From Candidatus Shapirobacteria bacterium (GTDB lineage Bacteria > Patescibacteria > Microgenomatia > UBA12405), in NCBI GenBank assembly GCA_028710865.1, contig JAQTUF010000001.1, positions 38,409 to 102,408 of the forward strand: DNA of 64,000 nt, read 5' to 3'. Every line of letters begins with the position of its first letter. Position 1 is the first letter of the stretch. Shown here in pieces: positions 40,995 through 49,873 of the stretch. The notes beneath the pieces were generated by a model. That model did not search any database and was not told where the DNA came from. It was given only the letters and a program-made list of their open reading frames with translations. The position numbers and the translations under genes are program-made.

Positions 40995-42275
40995 TTAATA
41001 ACTTAATTTGTCGTAATTGTGCATTTGAACGACATTTTCTAATTTTCTGGTTAATTCAAGGATAACAGATACAACGATAAGAACACTAGTACCACCAATG
41101 GTTAAGGTTGTTATATGAGTAATTTTTTGAACAACTGAAGGAGTAACAGCAATAATACCTAGAAATAGAGCCCCAATAAAAATAACTCTATTAATAAGAA
41201 ACTTTAACCTCTTTTCGGTAGAAATACCTGGACGAATACCTGGAATAAAACCACCTGATTTGCGTAATTCATCGGCAATATCTTTTGGCTTGAAAACAAC
41301 TGAAGTATAAAAATAAGTAAAACCCATAACTAGGAAAAAATAAAAGAAAATATAAAAATAACCATCAGTTCGGAAAAAATGAGATATATTAATAGCAATA
41401 GTAGCAATAGTTTGATTGGGAACCTTGCCTAAAAATTGGCCAATAAGAGAAGGAATAGTAGCTAAGGAAACGGCAAAAATAATAGGCATAACTCCAGCAG
41501 TATTTACTTTAATAGGTAGATAGGTTGACTGTCCCCTTTTGGCATAATTAATAGGAATACGTAAAATGGCTTCTTCAACAAAAACAATAGCTAAAATCAT
41601 AGCCAAAGCCATAGTAGTAAAAATTAAGATGTTTAATCCGGTTTGAGGATTAGAAAAATCGGTGATATTCATAGTTTGAATGAAACTAACTGGCAAACGA
41701 GAAATAATACCAGCAAAAATTAACATAGAAATACCATTACCTACTCCACCTAAATTAATTAGTTCGCCAAAGAAAATCATAATCATAGTCCCGGCCAACA
41801 TACTAGCAATCATGGCAACTAACATTAAAGGTGAAAGGCCAGTAATAATATTTTGAGATTTTAGAAGAGCATACATACCAAAACCATTAATAAGAGCAAA
41901 TGGAATAGTGGCAATGCGAGTATATTGATTTATTTTAGCTCGACCATATTCACCTTCTTTTTGAAGTTCTTCTAATTGGGGAACAACTAGGGCTAGAAGT
42001 TGCATCATAACCGAAGCGTTGATATAGGGATTTAAACCAAGGGCGGCAATAGAAAAATTAGCCAAAGTACCACCAGAAAATATATCCAACAAAGAAAGTA
42101 TTTGGTTTTGAGAAAAGAATTGTTTAAGAAGAACTAAATTGACACCGGGAACAGGAATATGGACAATGAGTCTAAAAAGAATAAGTATTCCTAAAGTAAA
42201 AAACAACTTTTTTCTAAATATAGGTGTTTTTAGACCATCAATATAAAGAGAAAGAGTTTTGAAATATCGATTCAT
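40995..42275 (-). CDS. secY: Preprotein translocase subunit SecY
   Basis: Channel of the Sec export system, 426 residues with ten membrane helices: LFRLIVHIPVPGVN, GGTLANFSIAALGLNPYINASVMMQLL (plug region), GIVFVEEAILRIPINYAKRG-type cytoplasmic loop, and ADELRKSGGFIPGIRPG (C5 loop that binds SecA and ribosomes). It shares one base with rplO. SecDF partners are at 19.7-22 kb. Confidence 0.98.
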   Translation of the reverse strand: MNRYFKTLSLYIDGLKTPIFRKKLFFTLGILILFRLIVHIPVPGVNLVLLKQFFSQNQILSLLDIFSGGTLANFSIAALGLNPYINASVMMQLLALVVPQLEELQKEGEYGRAKINQYTRIATIPFALINGFGMYALLKSQNIITGLSPLMLVAMIASMLAGTMIMIFFGELINLGGVGNGISMLIFAGIISRLPVSFIQTMNITDFSNPQTGLNILIFTTMALAMILAIVFVEEAILRIPINYAKRGQSTYLPIKVNTAGVMPIIFAVSLATIPSLIGQFLGKVPNQTIATIAINISHFFRTDGYFYIFFYFFLVMGFTYFYTSVVFKPKDIADELRKSGGFIPGIRPGISTEKRLKFLINRVIFIGALFLGIIAVTPSVVQKITHITTLTIGGTSVLIVVSVILELTRKLENVVQMHNYDKLSY

Positions 42276-42724
42276 TAATCTATCTTACCACCAGTAGTAA
42301 TAATTTTTTCCTTGGCTAATTTTGACAAAAGAAGTCCTTTAAAAACTAATGGTTTGGTGATTTCGCCACCGGAAAGAATCTTAACAGTAGCATTTAATCT
42401 TTTGATAGAAATTTTTGATTTTTGAGAAATAGAATTAGTATCAACTAACTCATCTTTTTTAAACCACTTATCGATTTGAGTAAGAGTAAAAGTAATAATA
42501 TTTTTGCGATTTAAAAGTCGATGTTTACCTCTTAAAAATGGTAAACGCTTAATCCAGGATTTTTTATTTTTAGTACCAGCAAAAGTTAATTTAGTGGATC
42601 CACGAGCTTTATCACCTTTAGCACCACGACCTGATGTATGGCCACCAAGATTAGAACCAATACCACGACCACAGCGACGGGCTGGTTTTTGAGTAATTTT
42701 AGTTAAACTATTTAAAATTTCCAT
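42275..42724 (-). CDS. rplO: 50S ribosomal protein L15
   Basis: Late-assembling large-subunit protein, 149 residues: RCGRGIGSNLGGHTSGRGAKGDKAR in the Gly/Arg-rich N-terminal arm, RLPFLRGKHRLLNRK, and a C-terminal globular part (TVKILSGGEITKPLVFKG). It directly follows rpsE with a 1-bp gap; the rpmD (L30) gene normally found between them is absent. Confidence 0.97.
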   Translation of the reverse strand: MEILNSLTKITQKPARRCGRGIGSNLGGHTSGRGAKGDKARGSTKLTFAGTKNKKSWIKRLPFLRGKHRLLNRKNIITFTLTQIDKWFKKDELVDTNSISQKSKISIKRLNATVKILSGGEITKPLVFKGLLLSKLAKEKIITTGGKID

Positions 42725-42725
42725 A

Positions 42726-43208
42726 TTATTTTTTTAGTAAAGATAGAGCCCTTAAAGTAGCCCAAACATTAATTGATTTATTTTTAGAACCAATAATTTT
42801 TGACACAATATCTTTAATACCAGCTAATTCAACAACTGCTCGGACAGGACCACCAGCTATTAAACCTGATCCTGCTTTACCTGGACGAATCAAAACAATA
42901 GCGCCTTTAAATTTTAGTTGAATTGATCCAGAAATAGTACCATTAACAATAGAAATTTCAATAAGGGATTTTTGAGCTTTTTTTATCCCTTTTTGAATAG
43001 CATCAGCGACACTCTTAGCTTTACCTAAACCAACACCAACCCGAGATTTTTTATCACCAGAAACTACTAGAGCAGTAAAATGGATTTGATTACCACCTTT
43101 AGTTTTTTTGGAAACGCGTTTTATTTGGATAACTTTATCAGTGAATTCACTGACTGGTTTTTCATATTTTTCAAATTTTCGATTGTTATTTTGATTATTG
43201 TAAGCCAT
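42726..43208 (-). CDS. rpsE: 30S ribosomal protein S5
   Basis: Decoding-accuracy protein of the 30S subunit, 160 residues: the double-stranded-RNA-binding-like N-domain (VIQIKRVSKKTKGGNQIHFTALVV, GVGLGKAKSVADAIQKG) and the C-domain (LIRPGKAGSGLIAGGPVRAVVELAGI, INVWATLRAL). A short, polar N-terminal extension (MAYNNQNNNRKFEKYEKPV) precedes the fold. Confidence 0.98.
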   Translation of the reverse strand: MAYNNQNNNRKFEKYEKPVSEFTDKVIQIKRVSKKTKGGNQIHFTALVVSGDKKSRVGVGLGKAKSVADAIQKGIKKAQKSLIEISIVNGTISGSIQLKFKGAIVLIRPGKAGSGLIAGGPVRAVVELAGIKDIVSKIIGSKNKSINVWATLRALSLLKK

Positions 43209-43209
43209 G

Positions 43210-43554
43210 TTAGAATTTTAAACCTCCCTCGCGAGCACCATTAGCCAAAGCCTTAACTCGGCCATGATAACGATAAAGTCCGCGATCAAATCTAATGTTA
43301 ATAATTTTTTTAGTTAAAGCAAGTTTAGCAATTTCTTGACCAACTAAGGCTGCTTTTTGAGATTTAGTACCTTTAATATCTTTTAAATTTTTACTAGAAG
43401 TAGCCACTAAGGTTGAACCATGTTTATCATCTATAATTTGAGCCCAAATATGTTGATTACTTCTAAAAACTGAAAGTCGAGGAATACCTAAATTTAGGTT
43501 AATTTTACCTCTAACTCGTTTTAATCTGCGATTTTTTGGATTATTATTAATCAT
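43210..43554 (-). CDS. rplR: 50S ribosomal protein L18
   Basis: Binds 5S rRNA, 114 residues: [42 protein letters not shown], and the C-terminal [26 protein letters not shown]. It is spaced 1 bp from rpsE and 7 bp from rplF. Confidence 0.98.
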   Translation of the reverse strand: MINNNPKNRRLKRVRGKINLNLGIPRLSVFRSNQHIWAQIIDDKHGSTLVATSSKNLKDIKGTKSQKAALVGQEIAKLALTKKIINIRFDRGLYRYHGRVKALANGAREGGLKF

Positions 43555-43561
43555 ATTATTT

Positions 43562-44101
43562 TTAAGCTTTGGCTTTTTTACCAGCTTTTAATTTTATAAA
43601 TTCACCAAAATATCTAATACCTTTACCTTTGTAAGGTTCTGGTGGTTTTATTTTTCGAATATTACTAGCTACTTGACCAACAACAGTTTTATTAACACCG
43701 CTAATAATAATTTTAGTCTCTTCTGGAGTTTGAAATTCAATACCAACAGGAGCAGTAATTTCAACTGGATGGATAAAACCAACTAATAATTTTAATTTAT
43801 TACCATTTAAACTAGCTTTGTAACCAGTACCTTTTATTTCCATTTCTTTAACCCAAGGAATTTGGACACCTAAAACAGCATTATTAATATGAGCCCGAAT
43901 AGCTCCATGACAAGCTTTGACTTTTTTATCTTCAGACAAACGACTAATAATAATTTGATTTTCTATAATATCAACTTTAATCTTTTGAGGGATTTTGACC
44001 GATAAAGTACCTTTTAGCCCAGTAACATTGACAATATTAGAATCAATATTAACAGTAACTCCGGCAGGGATAATAACTGGTTGTCGACCGATACGAGACA
44101 T
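43562..44101 (-). CDS. rplF: 50S ribosomal protein L6
   Basis: Two-domain protein near the factor-binding site, 179 residues: [40 protein letters not shown], and the conserved C-terminal [26 protein letters not shown]. Normal length and order. Confidence 0.98.
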   Translation of the reverse strand: MSRIGRQPVIIPAGVTVNIDSNIVNVTGLKGTLSVKIPQKIKVDIIENQIIISRLSEDKKVKACHGAIRAHINNAVLGVQIPWVKEMEIKGTGYKASLNGNKLKLLVGFIHPVEITAPVGIEFQTPEETKIIISGVNKTVVGQVASNIRKIKPPEPYKGKGIRYFGEFIKLKAGKKAKA

Positions 44102-44102
44102 A

Positions 44103-44492
44103 TTAGTAAACTTCGGCGATGATTTCGCCGCCTAAACCTTTAACCTTAGCCTCTTTTTGTGACATAATACCACTAGAATTAGAAACAATAATCAATGAGT
44201 TTGGATTTTTACCCCAAGGAAGAGAAGATGATTTTTCATAAACACGACGACCGGGTTTGGAAAAAATTTTTACTTGAGTTATTTGAGGAGTATTGTTTTG
44301 ATAAATTAAATTAATTGTAATTTCCTTTTTAACACTATCAGACACAGAAAAATCAGCGATATATTTATATCTTTTAAGTATCTCTGATAAACTGACACAA
44401 AATTTTGACGATGGAGCCACAAGTGACTTTCTACCTGCTTGATAGGCGTTTTTAATTCTAATTAAGAAATCTATAGAAGTTGATTGCAACAT
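44103..44492 (-). CDS. rpsH: 30S ribosomal protein S8
   Basis: Primary binder of the central 16S domain, 129 residues: MLQSTSIDFLIRIKNAYQAG, VSLSEILKRYKYI and the ending SNSSGIMSQKEAKVKGLGGEIIAEVY. The frame stays open to 44615, but that part overlaps rpsN and is not S8-like, so the start is placed at 44492. It might, as in E. coli, also control its operon (inference). Confidence 0.97.
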   Translation of the reverse strand: MLQSTSIDFLIRIKNAYQAGRKSLVAPSSKFCVSLSEILKRYKYIADFSVSDSVKKEITINLIYQNNTPQITQVKIFSKPGRRVYEKSSSLPWGKNPNSLIIVSNSSGIMSQKEAKVKGLGGEIIAEVY

Positions 44493-44499
44493 AGTTTTA

Positions 44500-44685
44500 T
44501 TACCAACTGGCTTTTTTAACTCCAGGCAACATGCCAGTGTGAGCGAGTTTACGAAAGCAAAGTCGGCAAATACCGAATAAACGAATAAATCCATGTGGTC
44601 GACCACAAATAGCACAACGGTTATGATGCCGTACGCTATATTTTAATTTTTTTTGTTCTCGAACTATTTTTGCTGTAGTAGCCAT
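44500..44685 (-). CDS. rpsN: 30S ribosomal protein S14, type Z
   Basis: Short 61-residue, zinc-binding S14: the CAIC and CRLC pairs with [34 protein letters not shown]. The longer zinc-free S14 form is not present. It lies 7 bp upstream of rpsH. Confidence 0.98.
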   Translation of the reverse strand: MATTAKIVREQKKLKYSVRHHNRCAICGRPHGFIRLFGICRLCFRKLAHTGMLPGVKKASW

Positions 44686-44687
44686 AA

Positions 44688-45224
44688 TTATTTTTCAAAT
44701 GGAAAACCTAGAGCCGATAATAACATTTTTGAATCTTCTTTTGAAGAGGTACTAATCTTTAGGGTAATTTGAACTGATCTAATCTTATTAATTTTATCTA
44801 AATTAATTTCTGGAAAAAGGGTTTGATCTTTAATAGTTAAATTATAATTACCAGCATCATCAAAAGCATTTAAAGACATACCTTTAAAATCACGAAGACG
44901 AGGTAAAATAATATTAAATAATTTTTCTACAAAATCATACATTCTTTGACCACGAAGAGTAACTTTGAGAGCTAAAGGATCATTTTGACGAATTTTAAAA
45001 GAAGAAACAGCTTTCTTAGCCTTACAAAGTCTTGGTTTTTGACCAGTAATAGCAGTAATTTCTTCAATAGCACTATTAAGTGCCTCATGACTTTCACGAG
45101 CTTCAACAACTCGATAGTTAATAACTACAGTGTTTAATTTAGGTAAAGATAATATATTTCGGTTTTTACCAAAACTTTTTACCAAACTTTCTCTTAATTG
45201 ACTTTCAATATTTTTTTTCAACAT
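44688..45224 (-). CDS. rplE: 50S ribosomal protein L5
   Basis: 5S rRNA-binding protein contacting P-site tRNA, 178 residues: [15 protein letters not shown] (in place of the usual KVVxNMGVGEA), [36 protein letters not shown], and [15 protein letters not shown]. The first conserved block is more divergent than usual, but the rest is clear. Confidence 0.97.
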   Translation of the reverse strand: MLKKNIESQLRESLVKSFGKNRNILSLPKLNTVVINYRVVEARESHEALNSAIEEITAITGQKPRLCKAKKAVSSFKIRQNDPLALKVTLRGQRMYDFVEKLFNIILPRLRDFKGMSLNAFDDAGNYNLTIKDQTLFPEINLDKINKIRSVQITLKISTSSKEDSKMLLSALGFPFEK

Positions 45225-45226
45225 AA

Positions 45227-45550
45227 TTATTTTTTATTTTGATTATTTAAAATAGCTTTACATTTTTTACAAATACGATATTTAGTACCAGATTTATCAA
45301 TAGTATAGCCAACTCGAGTAGTTTTTTGACATTGAGGACAAATTAAGGCTACTTTTGAAACCAACATTGGTCTTTCTTTTTCAACAATACCGCCAGATTT
45401 ACCTTGAGTTGGTTTAACATGTTTTTTAAAAATATTAATGTCTTTAATTAAAACTTGATTTTTTTTGGGATAACTTTTAATAACTACACCATCACGTCCC
45501 TTGTCTTTACCAATTAATATTTTGACTTTATCATTCTTTAAAATTTTCAT
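45227..45550 (-). CDS. rplX: 50S ribosomal protein L24 with CxxC...CxxC motif
   Basis: Initiator of large-subunit assembly, 107 residues: the KOW motif KILKNDKVKILIGKDKGRDG at the start, INIFKKHVKPTQGKSGGIVEKE, then LICPQCQKTTRVGYTID and YRICKKCKAIL, which add two CxxC pairs and probably bind zinc. A frame extension to 45580 overlaps rplN; the ATG at 45550 is the normal start. Confidence 0.97.
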   Translation of the reverse strand: MKILKNDKVKILIGKDKGRDGVVIKSYPKKNQVLIKDINIFKKHVKPTQGKSGGIVEKERPMLVSKVALICPQCQKTTRVGYTIDKSGTKYRICKKCKAILNNQNKK

Positions 45551-45551
45551 A

Positions 45552-45923
45552 TTAGTAAACCTCCTGAGCCATTGAGGCAATCTTATTAAAACCTAAATCT
45601 TTAATTTCACGAGCGATTGGTCCAAAAATACGAGTACCTCGAGGATTGTTTTGAGAATCAATAATAACTCCAGCATTATCACTAAAACGAATATATGAGC
45701 CATCAGATCGACCAAACTCTTTTTTAGTACGAACAATAACCATCTTAACTTTTTCCTTTTTTTTGACTAAACCATTGGGAATAGCTTCTTTAACAACTGC
45801 CATGACAATATCACCAATAGAACCTTTTTTGTGGAAAAATCCCTTATATACATGAATCACTTGGACTAGTTTAGCGCCACAATTATCAGCTGGTTTAATT
45901 ATACTTCTTAGTTGAACAGACAT
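45552..45923 (-). CDS. rplN: 50S ribosomal protein L14
   Basis: Bridge protein of the large subunit, 123 residues: MSVQLRSIIKPADNCGAKLV, GSIGDIVMAVVKEAIP, VRTKKEFGRSDGSYIRFSDNAGVII and RGTRIFGPIAREI. Fully conserved. Confidence 0.99.
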   Translation of the reverse strand: MSVQLRSIIKPADNCGAKLVQVIHVYKGFFHKKGSIGDIVMAVVKEAIPNGLVKKKEKVKMVIVRTKKEFGRSDGSYIRFSDNAGVIIDSQNNPRGTRIFGPIAREIKDLGFNKIASMAQEVY

Positions 45924-45925
45924 AT

Positions 45926-46186
45926 TTATTTATTTTTTTTAATAATTTCAACAGTAGTAAATCTTTTTAATTTACTAATTGGCCGAGTTTCTCTAACTTT
46001 AACAATATCATCAACTTTAGCTGATAAATTGTTGTCGGCGTAGATTTTTTTATGTTTAGTAATAATTTTCTTATAAATTGGGTGGCGTTGAGTGTAACTC
46101 ATAGAAACGACTATAGTGTTAGCCATTTTATTACTAATGACGTTACCAATAAAAGTTTTACCAGTAATAATATTTTTATTTTTCAT
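45926..46186 (-). CDS. rpsQ: 30S ribosomal protein S17
   Basis: OB-fold primary 16S rRNA binder, 86 residues: KTFIGNVISNKMANTIVVSMSYTQRHPIYKKIITKHKKIYADN, VDDIVKVRETRPISKLKRFTTVEII. It overlaps rpmC by 11 bp. Confidence 0.97.
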   Translation of the reverse strand: MKNKNIITGKTFIGNVISNKMANTIVVSMSYTQRHPIYKKIITKHKKIYADNNLSAKVDDIVKVRETRPISKLKRFTTVEIIKKNK

Positions 46187-46379
46187 TTTGTTTTTGAGTT
46201 AAAAGAGTTGATATAAGACTAATCTCATATTTTATTTTTTTAAATACAGAAGTATCTTTTTGGTTACCAGTAGCATATTTAGCATTGGCTTCAATTAGAT
46301 TTTTACGCAAATCAATAAGATTTTTAGTAAGTTCTTGCTCTGTCTTTTGTCTGTAGGAAATTTTATCAGTTTTTTTCAT
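46176..46379 (-). CDS. rpmC: 50S ribosomal protein L29
   Basis: Helical protein at the tunnel exit, 67 residues. It shows the L29 pattern of a leading helix with LTKNLIDLRKNLIEANAKYATGNQKDTSVFKKIKYEISLISTLL. The sequence is divergent, but the length, the helix pair and the position between L16 and S17 are decisive. Confidence 0.93.
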   Translation of the reverse strand: MKKTDKISYRQKTEQELTKNLIDLRKNLIEANAKYATGNQKDTSVFKKIKYEISLISTLLTQKQNEK

Positions 46380-46390
46380 AATTACTAGGT

Positions 46391-46792
46391 TTATTTTTTA
46401 TTAACGATTTTACAAACAACAGGAAGCTTGGCAGCAGCCAATTTTAAAGCCTTTTGAGCATCAATTTCACTAATACCAGAAACTTCAAAGATAATACGGC
46501 CAGGTTTGACAACAGCAACATAACCTTTGACATCCCCCTTACCAGCACCCATAGTACCAGTACCTTTTTGGGTAAATGGTTTATCAGGAAAAATACGACA
46601 CCACATTCGACCATTTCTTTTAGTTGAATGGGCAATAGCTCTTCTAGCAGATTCAATTTGGTTGGCAGTCAGCCAACTACATTCCATAGATTTGAGACCA
46701 TAATCACCAAAGGAAACTAAATTACCTTTTGAATTACCCCGCATTTTACCTCGAAATTGTTTTCTATATTTAGTGCGTCCTGGTTGTAACAT
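46391..46792 (-). CDS. rplP: 50S ribosomal protein L16
   Basis: Organises the A-site tRNA-binding region, 133 residues: MLQPGRTKYRKQFRGKMRGN, SFGDYGLKSMECSWLTANQIE, ARRAIAHSTKRNGRMWCRIFPDKPFTQKG and GAGKGDVKGYVAVVKPG. An in-frame ATG at 46807 lies inside rpsC, so the L16-like ATG at 46792 is used. Confidence 0.98.
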   Translation of the reverse strand: MLQPGRTKYRKQFRGKMRGNSKGNLVSFGDYGLKSMECSWLTANQIESARRAIAHSTKRNGRMWCRIFPDKPFTQKGTGTMGAGKGDVKGYVAVVKPGRIIFEVSGISEIDAQKALKLAAAKLPVVCKIVNKK

Positions 46793-46794
46793 AG

Positions 46795-47436
46795 TTAGAT
46801 TAAACAAAGATAAACTTTAACACCAATAAAGCCCGATCGGGTTAACGATGGACATTCAAAATAATCAATTTTTGATTGAAGAGTACTAAGAGGTATTTTA
46901 CCTTCAGAAAATTTTTCTCGACGACCAATTTCAGCTCCATTAATACGGCCTGATAAAACAACTTTAACTCCCTTACACCCAGCTGACATAGATCTCTCAA
47001 TAGCTGATAAAACAACCCGACGATAAGGCATACGTTTAGTTAACTGGTAGGCAATTTTTTCAGCAACTAATTTAGCCGAAAGATCAGAATTTTTAAACTC
47101 TTCTACTTGAATTTCAATATTTTGTTTATTATTTATTTTACTAGAAATTTTTTGAATTTCTTTTTTGATATTTTCTAATTCTTTACCACCACGACCAATG
47201 ACTAACCCTGGTCGAGAAACAATTAAAATAACTTTAATTTTTTTAGCTGATCTCTCAATCCGAATACCAACAATACCAGCAGAAGAAAATTTCTTTTGTA
47301 AATAGTCTCTAATTTTTTTATCTTCTAGAAGATAAACACTATATTTAGGAGATTTAGCAAACCAACTAGATTGCCATTCAGGACTATTTTTAACGGTTTC
47401 GAGTCTAAAACCGACTGGATTTACTTTTTGACCCAT
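46795..47436 (-). CDS. rpsC: 30S ribosomal protein S3
   Basis: mRNA-entry and helicase protein of the 30S subunit, 213 residues: MGQKVNPVGFRLETVKNSPEWQSSWFA, the KH domain VIGRGGKELENIKKEI, and the C-terminal GCKGVKVVLSGRINGAEIGRREKFSEGKIPL. Slightly short at the C-terminus. Confidence 0.98.
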   Translation of the reverse strand: MGQKVNPVGFRLETVKNSPEWQSSWFAKSPKYSVYLLEDKKIRDYLQKKFSSAGIVGIRIERSAKKIKVILIVSRPGLVIGRGGKELENIKKEIQKISSKINNKQNIEIQVEEFKNSDLSAKLVAEKIAYQLTKRMPYRRVVLSAIERSMSAGCKGVKVVLSGRINGAEIGRREKFSEGKIPLSTLQSKIDYFECPSLTRSGFIGVKVYLCLI

Positions 47437-47437
47437 A

Positions 47438-47911
47438 TTACTTTTGAACTCCTTTAACTTTAATTAACAAACGACTATGACGTTTTTGAATGATACCACG
47501 GGCAAAATGAGAACCATGGGATTTGTCCATACGTTTTATTTTCATAGCCTCATCAGCTTTTATAGTATCAAATTTTAAAGAATCTATATCTAAATTGAAG
47601 TTATTTTTGGCGTCAGCAATAATATTAGTTAAGGCTTTGATTAAAATTCGGGCGGCTTTAGTATTAACAAATTTTAGATTTGTTAAAGCAATGTTGGGAG
47701 AAAGTGGTCTAATACGGTTGACTAAAAGTCGAAGCTTACGGGGAGAAACCATAAGATTTTTATTGACATATTTGGCAATTTTAAAAACAGTTTCAGTTTT
47801 GGTTTCGACTGGTTTTTTAACTTTAACTGCTTTAATTTCGACTGCTTTTTTGGCAATCTTGATTTTTGGAGTCTTAGTAGAGATAGTATTTTTTTTAATA
47901 ATTTGAGCCAT
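47438..47911 (-). CDS. rplV: 50S ribosomal protein L22 with Lys-rich N-terminal extension
   Basis: Lines the peptide exit tunnel. The L22 core starts at about residue 44 (FKIAKYVNKNLMVSPRKLRL) and contains ALTNLKFVNTKAARILIKAL and the tunnel hairpin ending RMDKSHGSHFARGIIQKRHSRLLIKV. The first 43 residues are an extra Lys/Val/Thr-rich arm not found in typical L22 (about 110 residues). No internal start would remove it cleanly. 157 residues in total. Confidence 0.96.
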   Translation of the reverse strand: MAQIIKKNTISTKTPKIKIAKKAVEIKAVKVKKPVETKTETVFKIAKYVNKNLMVSPRKLRLLVNRIRPLSPNIALTNLKFVNTKAARILIKALTNIIADAKNNFNLDIDSLKFDTIKADEAMKIKRMDKSHGSHFARGIIQKRHSRLLIKVKGVQK

Positions 47912-47917
47912 AAGTTT

Positions 47918-48193
47918 TTAGGTTTTTTCAATAACTCTTTTAACCACGCGTCCATGACCTTTAAATGTCCTTGTAGGTGAAAATTCACCTAAACGATGAC
48001 CAACCATATCTTCAGTAATATAGACATTAATAAATTTTTTGCCATTGTGAACTTCAAAATTTTTACCAACAAATTCCGGAGCAATTTGACTGTGTCTGGC
48101 ATAAGTTTTAATAGGTTGATTAGCAGCGGTTTTGGCTATCTTTTCCAAAAGTCTGACATCAACATATGGACCTTTTTTTGAACTTCTAGACAT
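47918..48193 (-). CDS. rpsS: 30S ribosomal protein S19
   Basis: Head protein of the small subunit, 91 residues: [68 protein letters not shown]. It shares one base with rplB. Confidence 0.99.
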   Translation of the reverse strand: MSRSSKKGPYVDVRLLEKIAKTAANQPIKTYARHSQIAPEFVGKNFEVHNGKKFINVYITEDMVGHRLGEFSPTRTFKGHGRVVKRVIEKT

Positions 48194-48933
48194 TATTTTC
48201 TTCTTTTAATAATTAATTTATTAGAGGCTTTTTTCTTTTTTCTAGTTTTTTTGAAAGCTGGTTTACCCCATTTAGTTTTTGGATGCATACCAATACTACT
48301 TCGGCCTTCACCACCTCCATGTGGATGTGAATGAGGATTTTGGGCCACACCTCGAACAGTTGGTCGAATACCACGATGACGTGATTGACCCGCTTTGGTT
48401 AATTTTTGATTTGAATGATCGGCGTTACTGATTTGACCAATAGTAGCAAAAGTATTAGCATTAAAAATTCTGATCTCTCCAGATGAAAGTTTAATAACAG
48501 CCTTATCACCGTCAATACTTTGAACATAAGCGGCTGAACCAGCACTCTTAATTAATTGAGCTGGTTTATTGATTTGAAATCTAAGTCCATGAATGGGAAT
48601 ACCTATAGGAATATTTTTTATAGGTAAACAATTACCATCTTTAATAGGAACATTTTGACCAGAAACAATAACATCATCAACTTTTAAATTGGTAGTGGCC
48701 AAAATATAACTTTTTGATCCATTTTCATAGGAAAGTAAGGCAATGTCTGCAGTGCGGCCAGGATCATATTCAATAGCAATTACTTTTGCAGGAATATCAT
48801 ATTGGATTCTTTGCCAATCAATTTCTCTTAAATAACGTTTTTCCTCACCACCACGGTGACGAGTAGAAACATGACCTTGTGAATCACGACCGCTGGTTTT
48901 CCTTTTAATAGTTAATAAAGATTTAATAGACAT
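48193..48933 (-). CDS. rplB: 50S ribosomal protein L2, short N-terminus
   Basis: Peptidyl-transferase-region protein, 246 residues against about 275 in most bacteria. The protein begins directly at the part equivalent to SLLVSLKKTAGRNNQG (here [20 protein letters not shown]), so roughly 28 N-terminal residues, including the usual KKYKPTSPGRR-type block, are missing. The catalytic-centre loop [15 protein letters not shown] and the rest are normal. No in-frame upstream start is available because L23 ends 1 bp away. Confidence 0.97.
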   Translation of the reverse strand: MSIKSLLTIKRKTSGRDSQGHVSTRHRGGEEKRYLREIDWQRIQYDIPAKVIAIEYDPGRTADIALLSYENGSKSYILATTNLKVDDVIVSGQNVPIKDGNCLPIKNIPIGIPIHGLRFQINKPAQLIKSAGSAAYVQSIDGDKAVIKLSSGEIRIFNANTFATIGQISNADHSNQKLTKAGQSRHRGIRPTVRGVAQNPHSHPHGGGEGRSSIGMHPKTKWGKPAFKKTRKKKKASNKLIIKRRK

Positions 48934-48934
48934 A

Positions 48935-49234
48935 TTATTTTGTTTTTAATTTAAGAAGCTCAATTTTTGTACCTTTTGGAAGGGTAATAATGGCTTTTTT
49001 CTTATTTGATTTTTTAATTGGTTTTCTTTTTTTCCAATCAGTTTTTATTTTGCCTTTAATAATAATTGTATTTACAGAAAGTGGTTTAATTCCAAATACA
49101 GTTTTAAAAGCAGTAATAATTTGGTTTTTATTAACCTTAGTATCAACCCAAAAACTATATTTACTAGAGATCTCCTGATGAGTTAATGATTTTTCAGTAA
49201 TTATTGGTTTTAAATTGATAATTTTTGTAATCAT
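48935..49234 (-). CDS. rplW: 50S ribosomal protein L23
   Basis: Tunnel-exit docking site for SRP and trigger factor, 99 residues: IITKIINLKPIITEKSLTHQE, KYSFWVDTKVNKNQIITAFKTVFGIKPLSVNTI, and the Lys-rich tail. It is spaced 1 bp from both neighbours. Confidence 0.98.
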   Translation of the reverse strand: MITKIINLKPIITEKSLTHQEISSKYSFWVDTKVNKNQIITAFKTVFGIKPLSVNTIIIKGKIKTDWKKRKPIKKSNKKKAIITLPKGTKIELLKLKTK

Positions 49235-49235
49235 A

Positions 49236-49871
49236 TTATTTAATTAAATCTTTGACTGATTTCTGACTTAAAATTAAAAAATTTTGATTTGATAAATCAT
49301 AAATATTTAATGATTTAAGAGATAAAAGATTAATTTTAGAGAGATTATTAAAAGCCCGTTTAATATTATTAAGAGTTTGACTAGTAATGATCCCAATCTT
49401 TGAACTTTCCGATAATACTTTATTAACAGCTTTAAGTCCAGTGATAAATTTGATGCCGTCTTTAGTTTTTGGTTTTAAATCTTTAAATTCGTCAATGATA
49501 ATTATTTTATTAGCTTTGGCAAATTTAGTCAAAATACCATTTATGGCCTGTCTTTTCATCTTCTTATTTATTTTAAGAGTATAATTTTGATTACCATCTG
49601 GACCCATAGCACTACCACCACCAACAAAAATTGGAGCTTTACGAGAACCATGACGAGCATTACCAGTACCTTTCTGAGCCCAAACTTTCTTAGTGGTACC
49701 ACGAATTTGACCACGACTTTTGGCTTTGGCAAAGGAAGATCGTTGATTGGCTAAATAAACACGAATTGATTGAGAAATTAATTGATCAGAAACAGAAACG
49801 TCAAAAATTTCTTTTGGTAGAACAGTTTCACCGATTTTTTCAAATTTAAGATTATAAATTGGAGCTTTCAT
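49236..49871 (-). CDS. rplD: 50S ribosomal protein L4
   Basis: Early assembly and exit-tunnel protein, 211 residues: APIYNLKFEKIGETVLPKEIF, the tunnel loop RSSFAKAKSRGQIRGTTKKVWAQKGTGNARHGSRKAPIFVGGG, and the C-terminal SQTLNNIKRAFNNL with DLSNQNFLILSQKSV. Complete. An L4-type autoregulation of the S10 operon, as in E. coli, cannot be judged. Confidence 0.98.
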   Translation of the reverse strand: MKAPIYNLKFEKIGETVLPKEIFDVSVSDQLISQSIRVYLANQRSSFAKAKSRGQIRGTTKKVWAQKGTGNARHGSRKAPIFVGGGSAMGPDGNQNYTLKINKKMKRQAINGILTKFAKANKIIIIDEFKDLKPKTKDGIKFITGLKAVNKVLSESSKIGIITSQTLNNIKRAFNNLSKINLLSLKSLNIYDLSNQNFLILSQKSVKDLIK

Positions 49872-49873
49872 AT

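Noticed and set aside
44493..44615. Extended S8 N-terminus
   Set aside because: Overlaps the S14 gene and does not resemble S8; the same reasoning applies to the extended frames of S13, L16, L24 and L36.
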